A stretch of DNA of 64,000 bases from Luteibacter aegosomaticola (GCF_023078475.1 NZ_CP095741.1:434001-498000); one strand, 5' to 3'; counted from the stretch's first letter, positions 35,290-47,400 are shown. Numbers and translations: made by a program. The notes: generated by a model not told the origin, from the sequence alone.

Positions 35290-37617
35290 GTGTTCGCCAC
35301 CCGGAAGAACCTCCTCGCCGCTGCCGTTGGCGCGGCGCTGCTCTGTGCCACCGCGGCCGAAGGCGCCCACGCCGCCGACGCCCCGGCTACGCCCATGGCG
35401 GCGACGACGACCGACGAACTGCCTCGGATCACCGTGACGGCCATCGGCTCGTCCCTGCGCTTCGACGTCCCGGCCACGGTCACCGTCATCGACCGTCAGA
35501 AGATGGATCGCCACCTCGCGGCCAACATCCGTGACCTGGTGAAGTACGAACCGGGCGTCTCGGTCGTCGGCACGGCCGGCCGTTGGGGCCTCGATAGCTA
35601 CAACATCCGTGGCCTGGACGGTAACCGCGTCTCCATCCTCACCGATGGCGTGCCGGCATCCAGCTCGTTCGGCTTCTCGACCACCGGTATGCGCGCGGGC
35701 CGCAGCTTCGTCGACCCCGATACGCTCAAGGCCGTGGAAATCACCCGTGGCCCCGCCTCGGCGCTGAATCCCTCGGATTCGCTCGGCGGCACCGTGCGCT
35801 ACACCACCAAGGACCCGGCCGATTACCTGAAGGACGGCAAGGACACCTACGTGTCCGTGCGTGAGCGCTATGACAGCGCCGACCGTTCGCTGGGTACCTC
35901 GCTCACCCTCGCCGGCGGCCGCCCGGATAACGGCTTGGTGATCGTGGCCAACCACATCGAAGGCCACGACCTGAGCAACAAGGGCGATGTCGCCGCGCAG
36001 AACTACACGCGCACGCGCCCGGATCCGCTTACCCAGAACACCACCAGCATCCTCGCCAAGTACGTCCACGTGGCGAACAGCGGCCGCGAAGATCGTGTCA
36101 CGGCCGACTTCTACCGCAACAACGTCGATACCAACGTGCTCAGCGCCGTGGGCCAGGCCGGCACCACGCGTCTGCTGACCGACACCGCGAACGACCGTGC
36201 GACCCGCCAGCGCGTATCGGTGGGCCAGCGCTTCCCGACGATCGACATGGGTATCGCCGACACCCTCGAATGGGATGCGTACTACCAGAAGTCCGAAACC
36301 GAATCGCAGACGCGCACGCTGGCCAACGTGCCGACGCGCAACGCGACGTATGACCGCCTCTACCTCAGCGATCTCAACGAGAAGGTCTACGGCGGCCACC
36401 TGACGCTCGGCAAGACGATCGACTCGGGCAGCGTGCAGCAGCACATCGCTTACGGTATCGAGGCGTCGCGCACCACGCCGACAGGTCAGCTCGGCGGTGA
36501 AGGCACGAACCTCGCGACCGGCGTGACTTCCAGCAGCTCGCCGTACATGCCGGAGAACTACCCGCTGCGCTTCTTCCCGCGCAACGACACGGACCGTTAC
36601 GCCGTGTTCGCGCAGGACGAGATCGCGCTGCTCGACGGCCGCCTGCGTATCACCCCGGGCGTGCGCTGGGATCACTACGCGTTCAAGCCGGACCAGAACG
36701 ATCCGTACTACCAGAGCTCCTTCGTGCAGGAAGGCCTGGATGACGTGAAGAAAAACCGCTTCTCGCCGAAGCTGGGTGTGACCTGGTCGCTGAACGACAA
36801 CATCGAGCTGTTCGGCAACTACAGTCAGGGCTTCCGCCCGCCCCTGTACAACGAACTGGCGGTGGCATGGGGCACGGCGCGCCTCTACGGCATCGTACCG
36901 AACCCGAACCTCAAGCCGGAGACGAGCAAGGGTATCGAGATCGGTGTGCGCGGCAATGGTGAGCTGGGCTACTTCAGCGCCAGCGCGTACTACAACCGCT
37001 ACCGCAACTTCATCTTCGGTGGCTTCACCCTGCCGAAGGACGAGTGGCCGCAGTGGGCGGTGAGCCAGAACCTGCTGATCGTGATGCAGGCGGTGAACTT
37101 CCCGAAGGCGACGATCAAGGGCGTGGAAGCCTCGGGTGGCCTGATGCTCGGTTCGCTCAGCGATGCGCTGGCCGGCTGGCGTGTCGAGGGCAATCTCGCC
37201 GCGTCGAAGGGGGACAAGAAGACCTACGAAGGGGGCTGGTCGCCGCTCAACAGCGTGGACCCGCTCACCGCGACGCTTGGCGTGGCGTATGACGCGAAGG
37301 ACTGGGGCGCCGAACTGATCGGTAAGGGCGTGCAGCGCAAGTCGCGCCTGGACGACACCACCACCTTCCGTGCCCCGGGCTACGCCACGCTGGATCTCTA
37401 CGCGCACTGGAAGCCGTGGGAGCCGCTGGAACTGATGGCCGGCGTCACCAATATCGCCGACCGCAAGTACTGGGATTGGGGTTCGCTGCACGGCGGCGTG
37501 CTCACCAACGTGGCTACCGGTGCTGGCGTCGATGACGCCCAGGCCCGCACCGCGCAGATCGAACGGCTGACCATGCCGGGCCGCGCGCTTGTCGTTTCCG
37601 CTCGTTACACCTTCTGA
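35290..37617 (+). CDS. TonB-dependent heme/hemoglobin receptor
   Basis: Outer-membrane receptor of 775 residues importing heme using TonB energy. Signal peptide to about residue 29 (AHAADA). TonB box-like DELPRITVTA, plug domain with VKYEPGVSV, NIRGLDGNRVSILTDGVP and VEITRGPASALNPSDSLGG. The barrel includes the FRPPLYNEL...NPNLKPETS segment, a variant of the FRAP/NPNL signature of heme receptors. It ends with aromatic RYTF, as outer-membrane barrels do. GTG start at 35290 with GAAGGAAG upstream. First gene of the heme-uptake operon. Confidence 0.93.
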   Translation: MFATRKNLLAAAVGAALLCATAAEGAHAADAPATPMAATTTDELPRITVTAIGSSLRFDVPATVTVIDRQKMDRHLAANIRDLVKYEPGVSVVGTAGRWGLDSYNIRGLDGNRVSILTDGVPASSSFGFSTTGMRAGRSFVDPDTLKAVEITRGPASALNPSDSLGGTVRYTTKDPADYLKDGKDTYVSVRERYDSADRSLGTSLTLAGGRPDNGLVIVANHIEGHDLSNKGDVAAQNYTRTRPDPLTQNTTSILAKYVHVANSGREDRVTADFYRNNVDTNVLSAVGQAGTTRLLTDTANDRATRQRVSVGQRFPTIDMGIADTLEWDAYYQKSETESQTRTLANVPTRNATYDRLYLSDLNEKVYGGHLTLGKTIDSGSVQQHIAYGIEASRTTPTGQLGGEGTNLATGVTSSSSPYMPENYPLRFFPRNDTDRYAVFAQDEIALLDGRLRITPGVRWDHYAFKPDQNDPYYQSSFVQEGLDDVKKNRFSPKLGVTWSLNDNIELFGNYSQGFRPPLYNELAVAWGTARLYGIVPNPNLKPETSKGIEIGVRGNGELGYFSASAYYNRYRNFIFGGFTLPKDEWPQWAVSQNLLIVMQAVNFPKATIKGVEASGGLMLGSLSDALAGWRVEGNLAASKGDKKTYEGGWSPLNSVDPLTATLGVAYDAKDWGAELIGKGVQRKSRLDDTTTFRAPGYATLDLYAHWKPWEPLELMAGVTNIADRKYWDWGSLHGGVLTNVATGAGVDDAQARTAQIERLTMPGRALVVSARYTF

Positions 37618-37629
37618 GGAGAGCTCGTC

Positions 37630-38703
37630 ATGCAGGATGTCCAGACCGCTACCGCGCCGCGCATCGATATACCGGCGCTTATCACCGGCTACCGCGAGCT
37701 CCGCGAAGCCGAGCCAGGCTTGCGCGCCCGCGATGCGGCCGAGCGGCTGGGCGTCAGTGAAGGCGCGTTGGTCGCCAGCCGCGTCGGCGATGGCGTGACC
37801 CGCCTCGCCGGCGAGTTGCCGGCGATCATCCGCGACCTGCCGGCGCTTGGCCACGTCATGGCCCTGACCCGCAATAGCTACTGCGTGCACGAGAAGAAGG
37901 GTGCCTACGACCACATCGATATCGGTGGGGTCATGGGCATCGTGCTCGCGGAAGACATCGACCTGCGGCTGTTCCTCAAACACTGGCGCTATGGCTTCGC
38001 GGTGAAGGAAGTGTCGCGCGGTCGCGAGCTGGAGAGCCTGCAGTTCTTCGATGGCGACGGCACCGCGGTGCACAAGGTATATGTCACGGAAGAGACGAAC
38101 CGCTCGGCATGGCGTGCGCTCCTGCATCGCTACACCGCAGCGGTGCAGTCGCCGCTGATCGACATCGTGGCCGTGGAGCAACCGTTGCCCGAGACGCTCG
38201 CCGACAGCGAGGTGGATGCGGATTCGTTGCGGGACCACTGGCGCGCGCTGCGCGATCCGCACGATTTCTTCGCCATGCTGAAGAAGCACAAGGTGACGCG
38301 TACGCAGGCCTTGCGTGTGGTGGGCGGCGAGTTCGCGACGCCGGTGCAAAACAACGCCATCCGTACCGTACTGGAAGGCGCCGCCGCGACCGGTACACCG
38401 CTGATGGTGTTCGTCGGTTCGCCGGGCGTGGTGCAGATTCACACCGGCCCGGTGAACAACATCGTCATGGCCGGCCCGTGGATCAACGTGATGGATCCCA
38501 GCTTCAACCTGCACCTGCGTACGGACGCCATCGTAAGCAGCTGGATCGTGCGCAAGCCGGTGCCCGAAGGCGTCGTGACCTCGCTGGAGCTGTATGCGGA
38601 AGATGGCACGCAGATCGTGCAGGTGTTCGGCAAGCGCAAGCCGGGTATTCCCGAGCGGGATGACTGGCGTGCGTTGCTCGGTACGGTGGAGGTGGTGGCA
38701 TGA
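37630..38703 (+). CDS. hmuS: Hemin-degrading factor / heme chaperone HmuS (ChuS/HemS family)
   Basis: Cytoplasmic protein of 357 residues made of two repeats typical of HemS/ChuS, which bind and may break down heme. Repeat 1 includes ALGHVMALTRNSYCVHEKKGAYD and repeat 2 GSPGVVQIHTGPVNNI. Lies 12 bases after the receptor gene and overlaps hmuT by four bases (ATGA). Confidence 0.93.
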   Translation: MQDVQTATAPRIDIPALITGYRELREAEPGLRARDAAERLGVSEGALVASRVGDGVTRLAGELPAIIRDLPALGHVMALTRNSYCVHEKKGAYDHIDIGGVMGIVLAEDIDLRLFLKHWRYGFAVKEVSRGRELESLQFFDGDGTAVHKVYVTEETNRSAWRALLHRYTAAVQSPLIDIVAVEQPLPETLADSEVDADSLRDHWRALRDPHDFFAMLKKHKVTRTQALRVVGGEFATPVQNNAIRTVLEGAAATGTPLMVFVGSPGVVQIHTGPVNNIVMAGPWINVMDPSFNLHLRTDAIVSSWIVRKPVPEGVVTSLELYAEDGTQIVQVFGKRKPGIPERDDWRALLGTVEVVA

Positions 38704-39545
38704 GCGCGCGTCGTCTTTTGCTGGCCGCCGCGTTCGTGGCGTTGCCGTGCGTTGCTGCGGTAGCCACGGCGGCTACGCGCGTCGTATCGCTCGGTGGCGA
38801 CGTCACCGAGATCGTCTATGCGATCCATGCCCAGGATGAGCTTGCCGCCAGGGATAGCACCAGCACCTGGCCGGAGGCTGCGAAGGCGTTGCCGGACGTG
38901 GGCTACGTGCGTCAGCTCAGCGCTGAAGGCGTCCTCGCGTTGCGTCCCGACCTGATCCTGGCGACGCACGATGCCGGGCCGCCGACGGCTATCGAGCAGA
39001 TTCGCAGCGCCGGTGTGCGCATCGAAACGCTGCCCGCCTCACGCACACCGGAAGACATCGAAGCCAAGATCCGCCGCATCGGCGAACTTACGGCGCACAC
39101 GAAGGACGCGGATGCGCTGGCCACGGACGTGGCGACGCGCTTCAACGCACTCGCAAAAGCGGTGGCAGCCATGCCGCATCACCCGCGCGTGGTGTTCCTG
39201 ATGTCGACGGGGCAGGGCAGTCCGATGGCGGCGGGACATGACACGGCGGCCGATCGTGCCATCGCACTGGCCGGTGGCGTAAATGCAGTGGCTGATGTGC
39301 CGGGTTACAAGGCGGTGTCGCCCGAAGCGCTCGTGGCGATGAAGCCGGATGTGATCCTTCTGATGAAGGAGCGCGAAGACGCCGTCGGTGGTGTCGCTGG
39401 CGTGCTGGCCATGCCTGGCGTGGGCGATACCCCGGCTGGAAAGTCCAAACGCATCGACTTCGTCGAAGGCCAGGCGTTGCTCGGCTTTGGTCCGCGCACG
39501 GCAGAGAACGCAGCGGCGCTGCAGGCGCGTTGGGCCAGGCCGTGA
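38700..39545 (+). CDS. hmuT: Heme ABC transporter substrate-binding protein HmuT
   Basis: Periplasmic binding protein of 281 residues with a Sec signal peptide ending AVATAA. Class III (FecB-like) fold indicated by RVVSLGGDVTEIVYAI at the start, LRPDLILATHDAGPPTAIEQI and the C-terminal SPEALVAMKPDVILLM. Shuttles heme from the receptor to HmuUV. Overlaps hmuS by four bases and hmuU by four (GTGA). Confidence 0.92.
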   Translation: MSARRLLLAAAFVALPCVAAVATAATRVVSLGGDVTEIVYAIHAQDELAARDSTSTWPEAAKALPDVGYVRQLSAEGVLALRPDLILATHDAGPPTAIEQIRSAGVRIETLPASRTPEDIEAKIRRIGELTAHTKDADALATDVATRFNALAKAVAAMPHHPRVVFLMSTGQGSPMAAGHDTAADRAIALAGGVNAVADVPGYKAVSPEALVAMKPDVILLMKEREDAVGGVAGVLAMPGVGDTPAGKSKRIDFVEGQALLGFGPRTAENAAALQARWARP

Positions 39546-40579
39546 ATAGCGTCGCCGCGTCATTGCCGCGGCGGCGCACCGGGCACCCGGTGGTGCTTTG
39601 CGCACTCGGCGCGCTGCTTTTCGCGACGGCTTTGTGGAGCCTGACGCGCGGCGCGATGGCGATCGCGCCAGGTGAGGTGATCGGCGCGTTGCTCCGCTGG
39701 ATCGACGGGACCGCAGCACGTGGCGATGACAGCATCGTGCTTGCGTTGCGCGTGCCACGTCTGCTGCTCGCCGTCGCCGTGGGCGCGGCGTTGGCGACCG
39801 GTGGCAGCACGATGCAGGGTTTGTTTCGCAACCCACTGGCGGATCCGGGTCTGATCGGCGTGTCGGCGGGTGCGGCGCTCGGCGCGGTAGCCGCCATTGT
39901 GCTCGGCGGCCAGTCGGGTTCATGGCTCGTGGCGGTCGCCGCCTTTTTCGGTGGCCTCGTCGCTACCGTGCTGGTGTTTCTGCTCGGCAAGCGTCGGCCT
40001 GGCGTTGCCAATCTCCTGTTGGCCGGCGTAGCGATAAACGCCATCGCCATGGCGGGCGTGGGCCTGCTCACTTACCTGGCCAACGAGAACCAGCTGCGTG
40101 ATCTCACCTTCTGGTCGCTTGGCAGCCTGGGCGGCGCCAGCTGGTCGCGGCTCGGCATCGTCGCGCCGTGGATCGTGCTGCCGCTGCTCTGCCTGCCGCG
40201 TGCGGCTCGTGCGTTGAATGCGCTCCTGCTCGGCGACAGCGAGGCGGCCTTGCTTGGCTTCCGGCCAGAGCGTCTGCAACCGTTCCTGGTCGGACTGGTG
40301 GCCCTCTCGGTGGGGGCGTCGGTCGCTTTCACTGGCGTCATCGGCTTCGTGGGTCTGGTTGTGCCGCACCTGCTGCGCATGGTCTTCGGCCCCGACCACC
40401 GTTTCCTGCTGCCCGCCTCGGCCCTGGGTGGCGCGACGCTCCTTGTCGCTGCCGATGCGTTGGCACGCACCGTGGTGGCACCGGGTGAACTGCCGATCGG
40501 CGTCCTGACCGCATTGGTCGGCGGCCCGTTCTTCCTGTGGCTGTTGCTGCGCCGCCGGGTCGGGGAGTCCATGTCATGA
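39542..40579 (+). CDS. hmuU: Heme ABC transporter permease HmuU (FecCD family)
   Basis: FecCD/BtuC-type permease of 345 residues with about ten membrane helices. Characteristic LRVPRLLLAVAVGAALATGGSTMQGLFRNPLADPGLIGVSAGA and GFVGLVVPHLLRMVFGPDHR. Start set at GTG 39542, overlapping the hmuT stop; a longer in-frame reading begins inside hmuT. Overlaps hmuV by four bases. Confidence 0.94.
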   Translation: MNSVAASLPRRRTGHPVVLCALGALLFATALWSLTRGAMAIAPGEVIGALLRWIDGTAARGDDSIVLALRVPRLLLAVAVGAALATGGSTMQGLFRNPLADPGLIGVSAGAALGAVAAIVLGGQSGSWLVAVAAFFGGLVATVLVFLLGKRRPGVANLLLAGVAINAIAMAGVGLLTYLANENQLRDLTFWSLGSLGGASWSRLGIVAPWIVLPLLCLPRAARALNALLLGDSEAALLGFRPERLQPFLVGLVALSVGASVAFTGVIGFVGLVVPHLLRMVFGPDHRFLLPASALGGATLLVAADALARTVVAPGELPIGVLTALVGGPFFLWLLLRRRVGESMS

Positions 40580-41346
40580 GCCACGACGTACAGGGTTTGC
40601 TTGTGGCCGAAGGCGTCGGCGTGGTTCGCCAGAGCCGCACGATCCTCGGCCATGTTTCCCTCACCGCGTCGCCCGGCCGCGTGCTGGTGCTGGTGGGGCC
40701 GAACGGTGCGGGCAAGAGCACGCTGCTGGCGGTGCTATCCGGCCGGATGCGGCCAGATGCCGGCCACGTCAGCCTGGACGGCAACCCGCTACACGCCTGG
40801 GACCCGCGCGCGCTGGCACGCCGGCGCGCCATGCTTTCGCAGCGCGTGGACCTGGCCTTCGGCTTTACCGCGCTCGAGGTCGTCCTCCTGGGCCGAAGCC
40901 CGCATCGGCATGACGCGGTGCGCGACGACGTCATCGCCACGGCGGCCTTGCGCGCCGCCCATGCGTGGGAACTTCGCGATCGCCGCTACACCGCGCTCTC
41001 CGGTGGCGAGCAACAGCGCGTGCAACTGGCCCGGGTGCTCGCCCAGGTCTGGGAGGGCGGGCCCGAGGGGGCGTGGCTGTTGCTCGACGAGCCGGAGGCG
41101 GGCCTCGATATCGCCCACCAGCATTTCATCCTGCGCCGTGCCCGGGCCTGTGCCGCCATGGGCCTTGGCGTTATCGCGGTGTTGCACGACCTGAACCTGG
41201 CCGCGCGCTACGCCGACGAGGTCGCCGTGCTGGCCGCCGGTACTTTGCGCCGCCACGGGTCGCCCCAGGAGGCCCTGGATACGGCGCTGCTCTCGGAGAT
41301 CTACGGGATACCGCTGGGCCGGACGTTCGGGATCGACGTGGCCTGA
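40576..41346 (+). CDS. hmuV: Heme ABC transporter ATPase HmuV
   Basis: ATPase of 256 residues: Walker A GPNGAGKST, signature LSGGEQQRVQLARVL, Walker B WLLLDEPEAGLDI, H-loop VLHDLNLAARYAD. Start at ATG 40576 overlapping the hmuU stop (ATGA). Last gene of the heme-uptake operon, followed 84 bases later by hemB. Confidence 0.94.
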   Translation: MSHDVQGLLVAEGVGVVRQSRTILGHVSLTASPGRVLVLVGPNGAGKSTLLAVLSGRMRPDAGHVSLDGNPLHAWDPRALARRRAMLSQRVDLAFGFTALEVVLLGRSPHRHDAVRDDVIATAALRAAHAWELRDRRYTALSGGEQQRVQLARVLAQVWEGGPEGAWLLLDEPEAGLDIAHQHFILRRARACAAMGLGVIAVLHDLNLAARYADEVAVLAAGTLRRHGSPQEALDTALLSEIYGIPLGRTFGIDVA

Positions 41347-42420
<1,074 letters not shown>

Positions 42421-42424
42421 CCCT

Positions 42425-42475
42425 GTAGGAGCGCGCTTGCGGCAAGTCCCATCGCGAGCAAGCTCGCTCCTGCAA
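42425..42475. repeat. Short REP-pair element
   Basis: GTAGGAGCGCGCTTGC on the left and an inverse GCGAGCAAGCTCGCTCCTGC on the right, beginning five bases past the hemB stop. Confidence 0.78.
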
Positions 42476-42553
42476 CGGCCCGAACAGGTGTTTCGTCCAA
42501 ACTGGGCGCTTCCGCCCATGACATAATCCGAGCCAGTTTTCCGGGAGCGGCAG

Positions 42554-44365
42554 ATGGACGGACATCATTTCCTCGAAACGGCGGTCGTCTTCCTGCTGGC
42601 GACGGTGATCGCCGTTCCGCTGACCAAACGTTTCCGGCTTGGCGCCGTGCTGGGTTTCCTGCTGGCGGGCGTGGTCATCGGGCCTTCGATGCTCGGCCTG
42701 GTGGCCGATACGGCCGGTGTCGCGACGATCTCCGATTTCGGCGTGGTGCTGATGCTTTTCGTCATCGGCCTCGAGCTATCGCCTTCGCGCCTGTGGGTCA
42801 TGCGCCGCGCCGTCTTCGGCAGCGGTACCTTGCAGGTCATCGTGTGTGCCCTCGCACTGGGCGCTGTCGGCTACTACCTGTTTGGCCTGACCTGGAAGGC
42901 TGCGGTCATCGTCGGCGGCAGCCTTGCGCTGTCTTCTACCGCGTTCGGTCTGCAGATCCTGGCTGAGCGCAAGGAAGCAGGCACGGCCTATGGCCGCCAG
43001 GCCTTCGCCATCCTGCTGTTCCAGGACCTCGCCGCCATTCCGCTGATCGCCGCCGTGCCGCTGCTCGGTGGCGCGCTGGCGCGCGACGCGCATGCCACGC
43101 CCGACATCATGAGCGTCATCCGCGTGGTGGGTGCCATCCTGGGTGTGATCGTCGGTGGCCGTCTCGTGCTGCGCCATGTGTTCCGCTTCGTGGCGCGCGC
43201 CAAGAGCGCCGAAGTCTCGACCGCCACGGCCCTGCTGGTGGTGATGGGCACGGCGTGGCTGATGGAACTGGCTGGCATCTCCAGCACCCTCGGTGCCTTT
43301 CTCGCCGGCCTGCTGCTGGCCGATTCGGAATACCGCCACGAACTCGAATCCAATATCGAGCCGTTCAAGGGCCTGTTGCTGGGTCTGTTCTTCATCAGCG
43401 TGGGCATGTCGGTGGATCTCGCGCTGCTGCTCGCGCAACCCCTGCTGGTCATCGGCCTGGTGGCGGCGTTGCTGGCGGTGAAGGCGGTGCTCATCATGCC
43501 GCTGGGCAAGCTGGTGGGTGCACTGACCAACGCGGATTCCGTGCGACTGGCGGCGGTGCTGGCCAGCGGTGGTGAATTCGCCTTCGTGGTGCTTAACCTC
43601 GCCCAGCAGCAACACATCATCACCGACCCGCAGCGCAACCTGATGGTGATGACGATTTCGCTTTCCATGGCACTCACGCCGCTGCTGGTGTTGTTGGCGG
43701 CACGTCTGGTCCATGAGCGCGCGCGCAAGCCCGACCGCGAGTTCGACCAGATCGAAGCCGATACGCCGCGGGTCATCATTGCCGGGTTCGGCCGCATGGG
43801 CCAGATCGTCGCCCGTGTGTTGCGTGCGCAGGGCATCCAGTTCGTCGCGCTGGAAAGCTCGGTGGAACAGGTGGAGACCTCGCGTCGCTTCGGTGGCACC
43901 TCGCTGTTCTTCGGCGACCCGGGCCGCCCGGAGATGCTGCGCGCCGCGCAGGCGGACAAGGCCTCGGTGTTCGTGCTGGCCACGGATGATCCGGAAGCCA
44001 ATCTGCGCACCGCGCGGCTGGTGCGCCGGCAGTACCCGCACCTCAAGATCGTCGCGCGCGCCCGCAACCGCCAGCACGTGTTCCGCCTGATGGATATCGG
44101 CGTGGACGACCCAGTGCGCGAAACGTTCTATTCGAGCCTGATGATGACGCGCCACGTGCTCGAGGCGCTGGACATGCCGCCCGAAGTGGTCGAAGCGCGT
44201 ATCGCACGCTTCCGCAAGCTCGATGAGCAGGTGTTGCGCCAGCAGTACCTCGTCTACGACGACGATGCGGCGCTTATCCAGAGCTCGAAGGAAGCGCTGA
44301 ACGACCTGCAGCATCTGTTCGAAGCCGATGCGGCCGAAGAGCGCGAGCGCGCCGAAGAAAAGTAG
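42554..44365 (+). CDS. Monovalent cation:proton antiporter with TrkA-N domain (KefB/KefC type)
   Basis: A 603-residue potassium-efflux-type antiporter: about 12 membrane helices (residues 5-385) with the CPA2 pattern LGFLLAGVVIGPS, SSTAFGLQIL and AILLFQDLAAIPLI. A cytoplasmic Rossmann TrkA-N (RCK) domain follows from about 405, with nucleotide motif IIAGFGRMGQIVARVL. Likely exports K+ in exchange for H+ under electrophile or osmotic stress; glutathione control is known for E. coli KefB/C but not visible here. No KefF/KefG partner adjoins it. Its stop codon TAG is in the head of a REP element. Confidence 0.92.
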   Translation: MDGHHFLETAVVFLLATVIAVPLTKRFRLGAVLGFLLAGVVIGPSMLGLVADTAGVATISDFGVVLMLFVIGLELSPSRLWVMRRAVFGSGTLQVIVCALALGAVGYYLFGLTWKAAVIVGGSLALSSTAFGLQILAERKEAGTAYGRQAFAILLFQDLAAIPLIAAVPLLGGALARDAHATPDIMSVIRVVGAILGVIVGGRLVLRHVFRFVARAKSAEVSTATALLVVMGTAWLMELAGISSTLGAFLAGLLLADSEYRHELESNIEPFKGLLLGLFFISVGMSVDLALLLAQPLLVIGLVAALLAVKAVLIMPLGKLVGALTNADSVRLAAVLASGGEFAFVVLNLAQQQHIITDPQRNLMVMTISLSMALTPLLVLLAARLVHERARKPDREFDQIEADTPRVIIAGFGRMGQIVARVLRAQGIQFVALESSVEQVETSRRFGGTSLFFGDPGRPEMLRAAQADKASVFVLATDDPEANLRTARLVRRQYPHLKIVARARNRQHVFRLMDIGVDDPVRETFYSSLMMTRHVLEALDMPPEVVEARIARFRKLDEQVLRQQYLVYDDDAALIQSSKEALNDLQHLFEADAAEERERAEEK

Positions 44366-44423
44366 GAGCGCGCTTGCGATGACACTCCGCCTGCCGGCGG
44401 ATCGCGTGCAAGCACGCTCCTAC
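44362..44423. repeat. Short REP-pair element supplying the antiporter stop codon
   Basis: GTAGGAGCGCGCTTGCG ... inverse arm GCAAGCACGCTCCTAC. The TAG stop of the preceding gene (44363-44365) is the second to fourth base of the element. Confidence 0.8.
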
Positions 44424-44432
44424 AAGAGCGAG

Positions 44433-47400
44433 TTATTCGGGCTGGGCGGGTTGGCGTAGGGTCTGGCGCACGCTCGGGATCGCGTTGGCGCGTACCCCCA
44501 GCTCGTGCGCGATATCCACGTAGCCCAGGTGCCGCGCCACATCGCCGGCGGTACGACCGAACGCATCGGCGGCGTTGCGGTTGGCGCCACGGTGCAGGAG
44601 CACGCGTGCCGGTGGCAGCAAGGCATGCATGGCGCAGGCGTGCAGGGCGCTGACGCCGCGCTGGTCGGCGTGTTCGATTTTCGCGCCCGCATCCAGCAAC
44701 ACAGGAACCAGTGCACCAAGATGCGTGGCATCAGCGGGTGTGCCGGGGCGCATGTGCGAACCGAGCAGCAGGAGCAGCGGCGTGGCGCCGTCCTTGTCGG
44801 TTTTGTTGACGTCGGCGGCCCTGCCGATCAGCAGGTCGAGCAGGCGGCGCGCACGCAGGCTGTCGTTGCTGCCGAAGCAGTACTGCGCGGCAGCGTGGAG
44901 CGCCGTGTGGCCATGGGCATCTTCCGCATTGGTATCGGCGCCCGCGGCAAGCAGGCGCTCAACGATGTCGGGATAGCCAAGGGCCGCAGCGATCATGAGG
45001 GCGGTGGTGTCGCCGGGCAGGCGTTGGTCGACTGCGACGCCGCGCGCGAGCAGGCGTTCGACGACGGCATCGCGCCGTGCGTTAACCGCTGCGGCTAGGG
45101 GAGTTACGCCCGATGCGGCCGCCGTCGCCGGATCGGCGCCGGCATCGAGCAGGTGCGTGGCGACGTCGGCCTGGCCGGCGCCCGCGGCACGCAACAGCGC
45201 GGTGGCGCCCTGCGCGTCGCGCGTGTCGATATCGAAGCCAAGCTCCAGCAGGCGGTCGACCGCCTGCATGTCGCCTGCCGCCGCGGCCGCCGGGAGATCG
45301 GAGGCACGCAGCGAGCGGCCCGGCAGGGGCCAGAGGTGCCAGTTGAGCCAACGCTCGACATCGCCATGGCCGATCCCCAGGCCGTACGGGGTCTCACCAT
45401 TCACGTCGGCCGCTTCGGGGTCGGCGCCGTGTGCCACCAGCAGGCGCACCAGCGGCAGCGCGTCCCCACCATGTTCCAGCGCGGCATGCAGCGGTGTACG
45501 CCCGCCCGCATCGCGGACATTCGGGTCGAGGCCGCGCGCAAGCAATGCCGTGAGGAGGCGTATCGCACCGGTGGCCGCCGCCATGTGCACGGGCGTGCGG
45601 CCGCGGGCATCGGCGCCAAACGGGTCGGCGCCCGCGTCGAGCATCGCCAGCGTGAGCCGTTCTTCCTCACCATCCAGACGGCAGATGGCCTGGCCGAGCA
45701 GGCCAGCACCGGCCGGGCTCGCGCCGGCATGCATCAGCTGCAGTAGCGCGTCTGCCGACTGCGGCAGTTGCGGGAGCAGCGCATCGAAGAGGCGGCGGCC
45801 CTGCGCGTCGCTTTCGTCGTCGGCAGGCGGTGCAAGGCGCGCCTCGGCGGAGAGGCCGTGATCGAACAGCCATGCGCGCGCGGCATCGCATCCCGGTGCG
45901 GCCAGATCGACATACAGCGCGGCGAGTTCTTCGACGGGCCATTCGCGTACCTTGCTCGCGAAGGTTGACGCGACGGCCCAATGGCCGAAGCGCAGGGCGT
46001 CGTGCAGGTGCAACGGAGAATCCGCGCCCGCTTCAGGCAGGACCGATTCACTAAGCGATGTGGGTAGCGGTGTATCCGGGTCGAGCAGGGCGACGAAATC
46101 CCAGCGGCCGCCGGCGGTGGCGTGGTCAAGCGCGCTTCGTCCGTCCGCACCCGTGGCCTTGGGCTGCGCGCCCATGGCGAGCAGGGCGCGCACCGTCGCA
46201 GCCTGCGCGCGCGGCGACTGGCATGCGAGCGTGAGCGCGTCGCGGCCGTGGCTGTCGCGAGGCGACGCATCGGCCTGGGCATCGGCGAGGACCTGCACGA
46301 TGCCCGTGGCACCGGCGCGCGAGGCCTCCATCAGCGCCGTGGTGCCATGCCGGTCGGCAAGATTTGGGTTGGCGTGGGCCTGCATCAGGACGCGCGCGAT
46401 CTGCTCGTGGCCTTCGCTTGCCGCAGCGAGGAGCGCGGTGCGGCCGTGAGCATTCGCTGCATTCACCGGCGCCTTGTGGCGCAGGAGCACCCGGACACCC
46501 TCGGCGTCGTCATCCGCGATGCCAGCCGCAGCCACGAGCGCGGGCTCGGCACCGACCGGTGCTGGCTTGGCGCCATGTTCCAGCAGGAAACGGGCGAGCG
46601 CCCAGTTGGCGGCGCGGCACGCGATCGCGAGTGGCGTTTCGCCAGCGGCGTTCACGGCATCCACCGGAGCGCCCGCATCAAGCAGCATGGCGGCCACCAT
46701 GGGTTCGGCGCTTAGCACCGCGCCATGCAAGGCCGTATTACCTTCCGCATCGGTCGCCGCTGCGTTGGCGCCATTCGATACCAGGGTGAGCACCGCGTCC
46801 GGGCGGCCGTGCCAGCTATCGCGACACGCGGCGAGCAGCGCGGTAACGCCCTGGTGCGCGCGGTTGACGTCGGCGCCACGCGCGATGAGTGCGCGCAGCA
46901 GGCGCGTATCCGCGGAAAGGGCGGCGAGCGTGAGCACGGGCCGCTGGTCACGATCACCGGGCTCGGCCACGGTATTCGGATTGGCGCCGGCTTCGACGAG
47001 CGCGACCGCACGGGCCACATCGCCGGAGCGGATGGCGGCGAGCAACGCGCCATCGCGGATCTCGGGCTGGCGCTCTTCCGTCGACAGTTCGGGAATCGGC
47101 TCGGGCGTCGGCACGCGGTGCGCATCACTGATAGCGGGTTCACGACGCGTATCTGCACGGGCGGTGCGGATGTGCCCGCGGCGGTCGCAGAGCAGGGCGC
47201 GCAACGTACGGTTGGCGATCAGCAGCGAGCAGGCCGGGAGCAGCACCACGGCATACAGGCCGAGTGCGGCGATGCGCATCTCGGCGGGGAGCACGCCGTA
47301 AAGACCCGACAGGGCGACGGCACAGAAGGCCAGTACCAGCAGGCCCAGCGCCGCCGGGAGGAAATGGCTGAAGAAGCGCTCTTCCGCCGAGAGATGCCGC

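Noticed and set aside
35137..38514. 1125-codon open frame on the minus strand opposite the heme receptor and HmuS
   Set aside because: Its translation is Arg/His/Val-rich with no family character; it mirrors GC-rich codon positions of the real plus-strand genes.
42776..44314. 512-codon minus-strand open frame opposite the Kef-type antiporter
   Set aside because: His/Gln/Arg-rich shadow; the plus strand has a clear antiporter with a TrkA-N domain.
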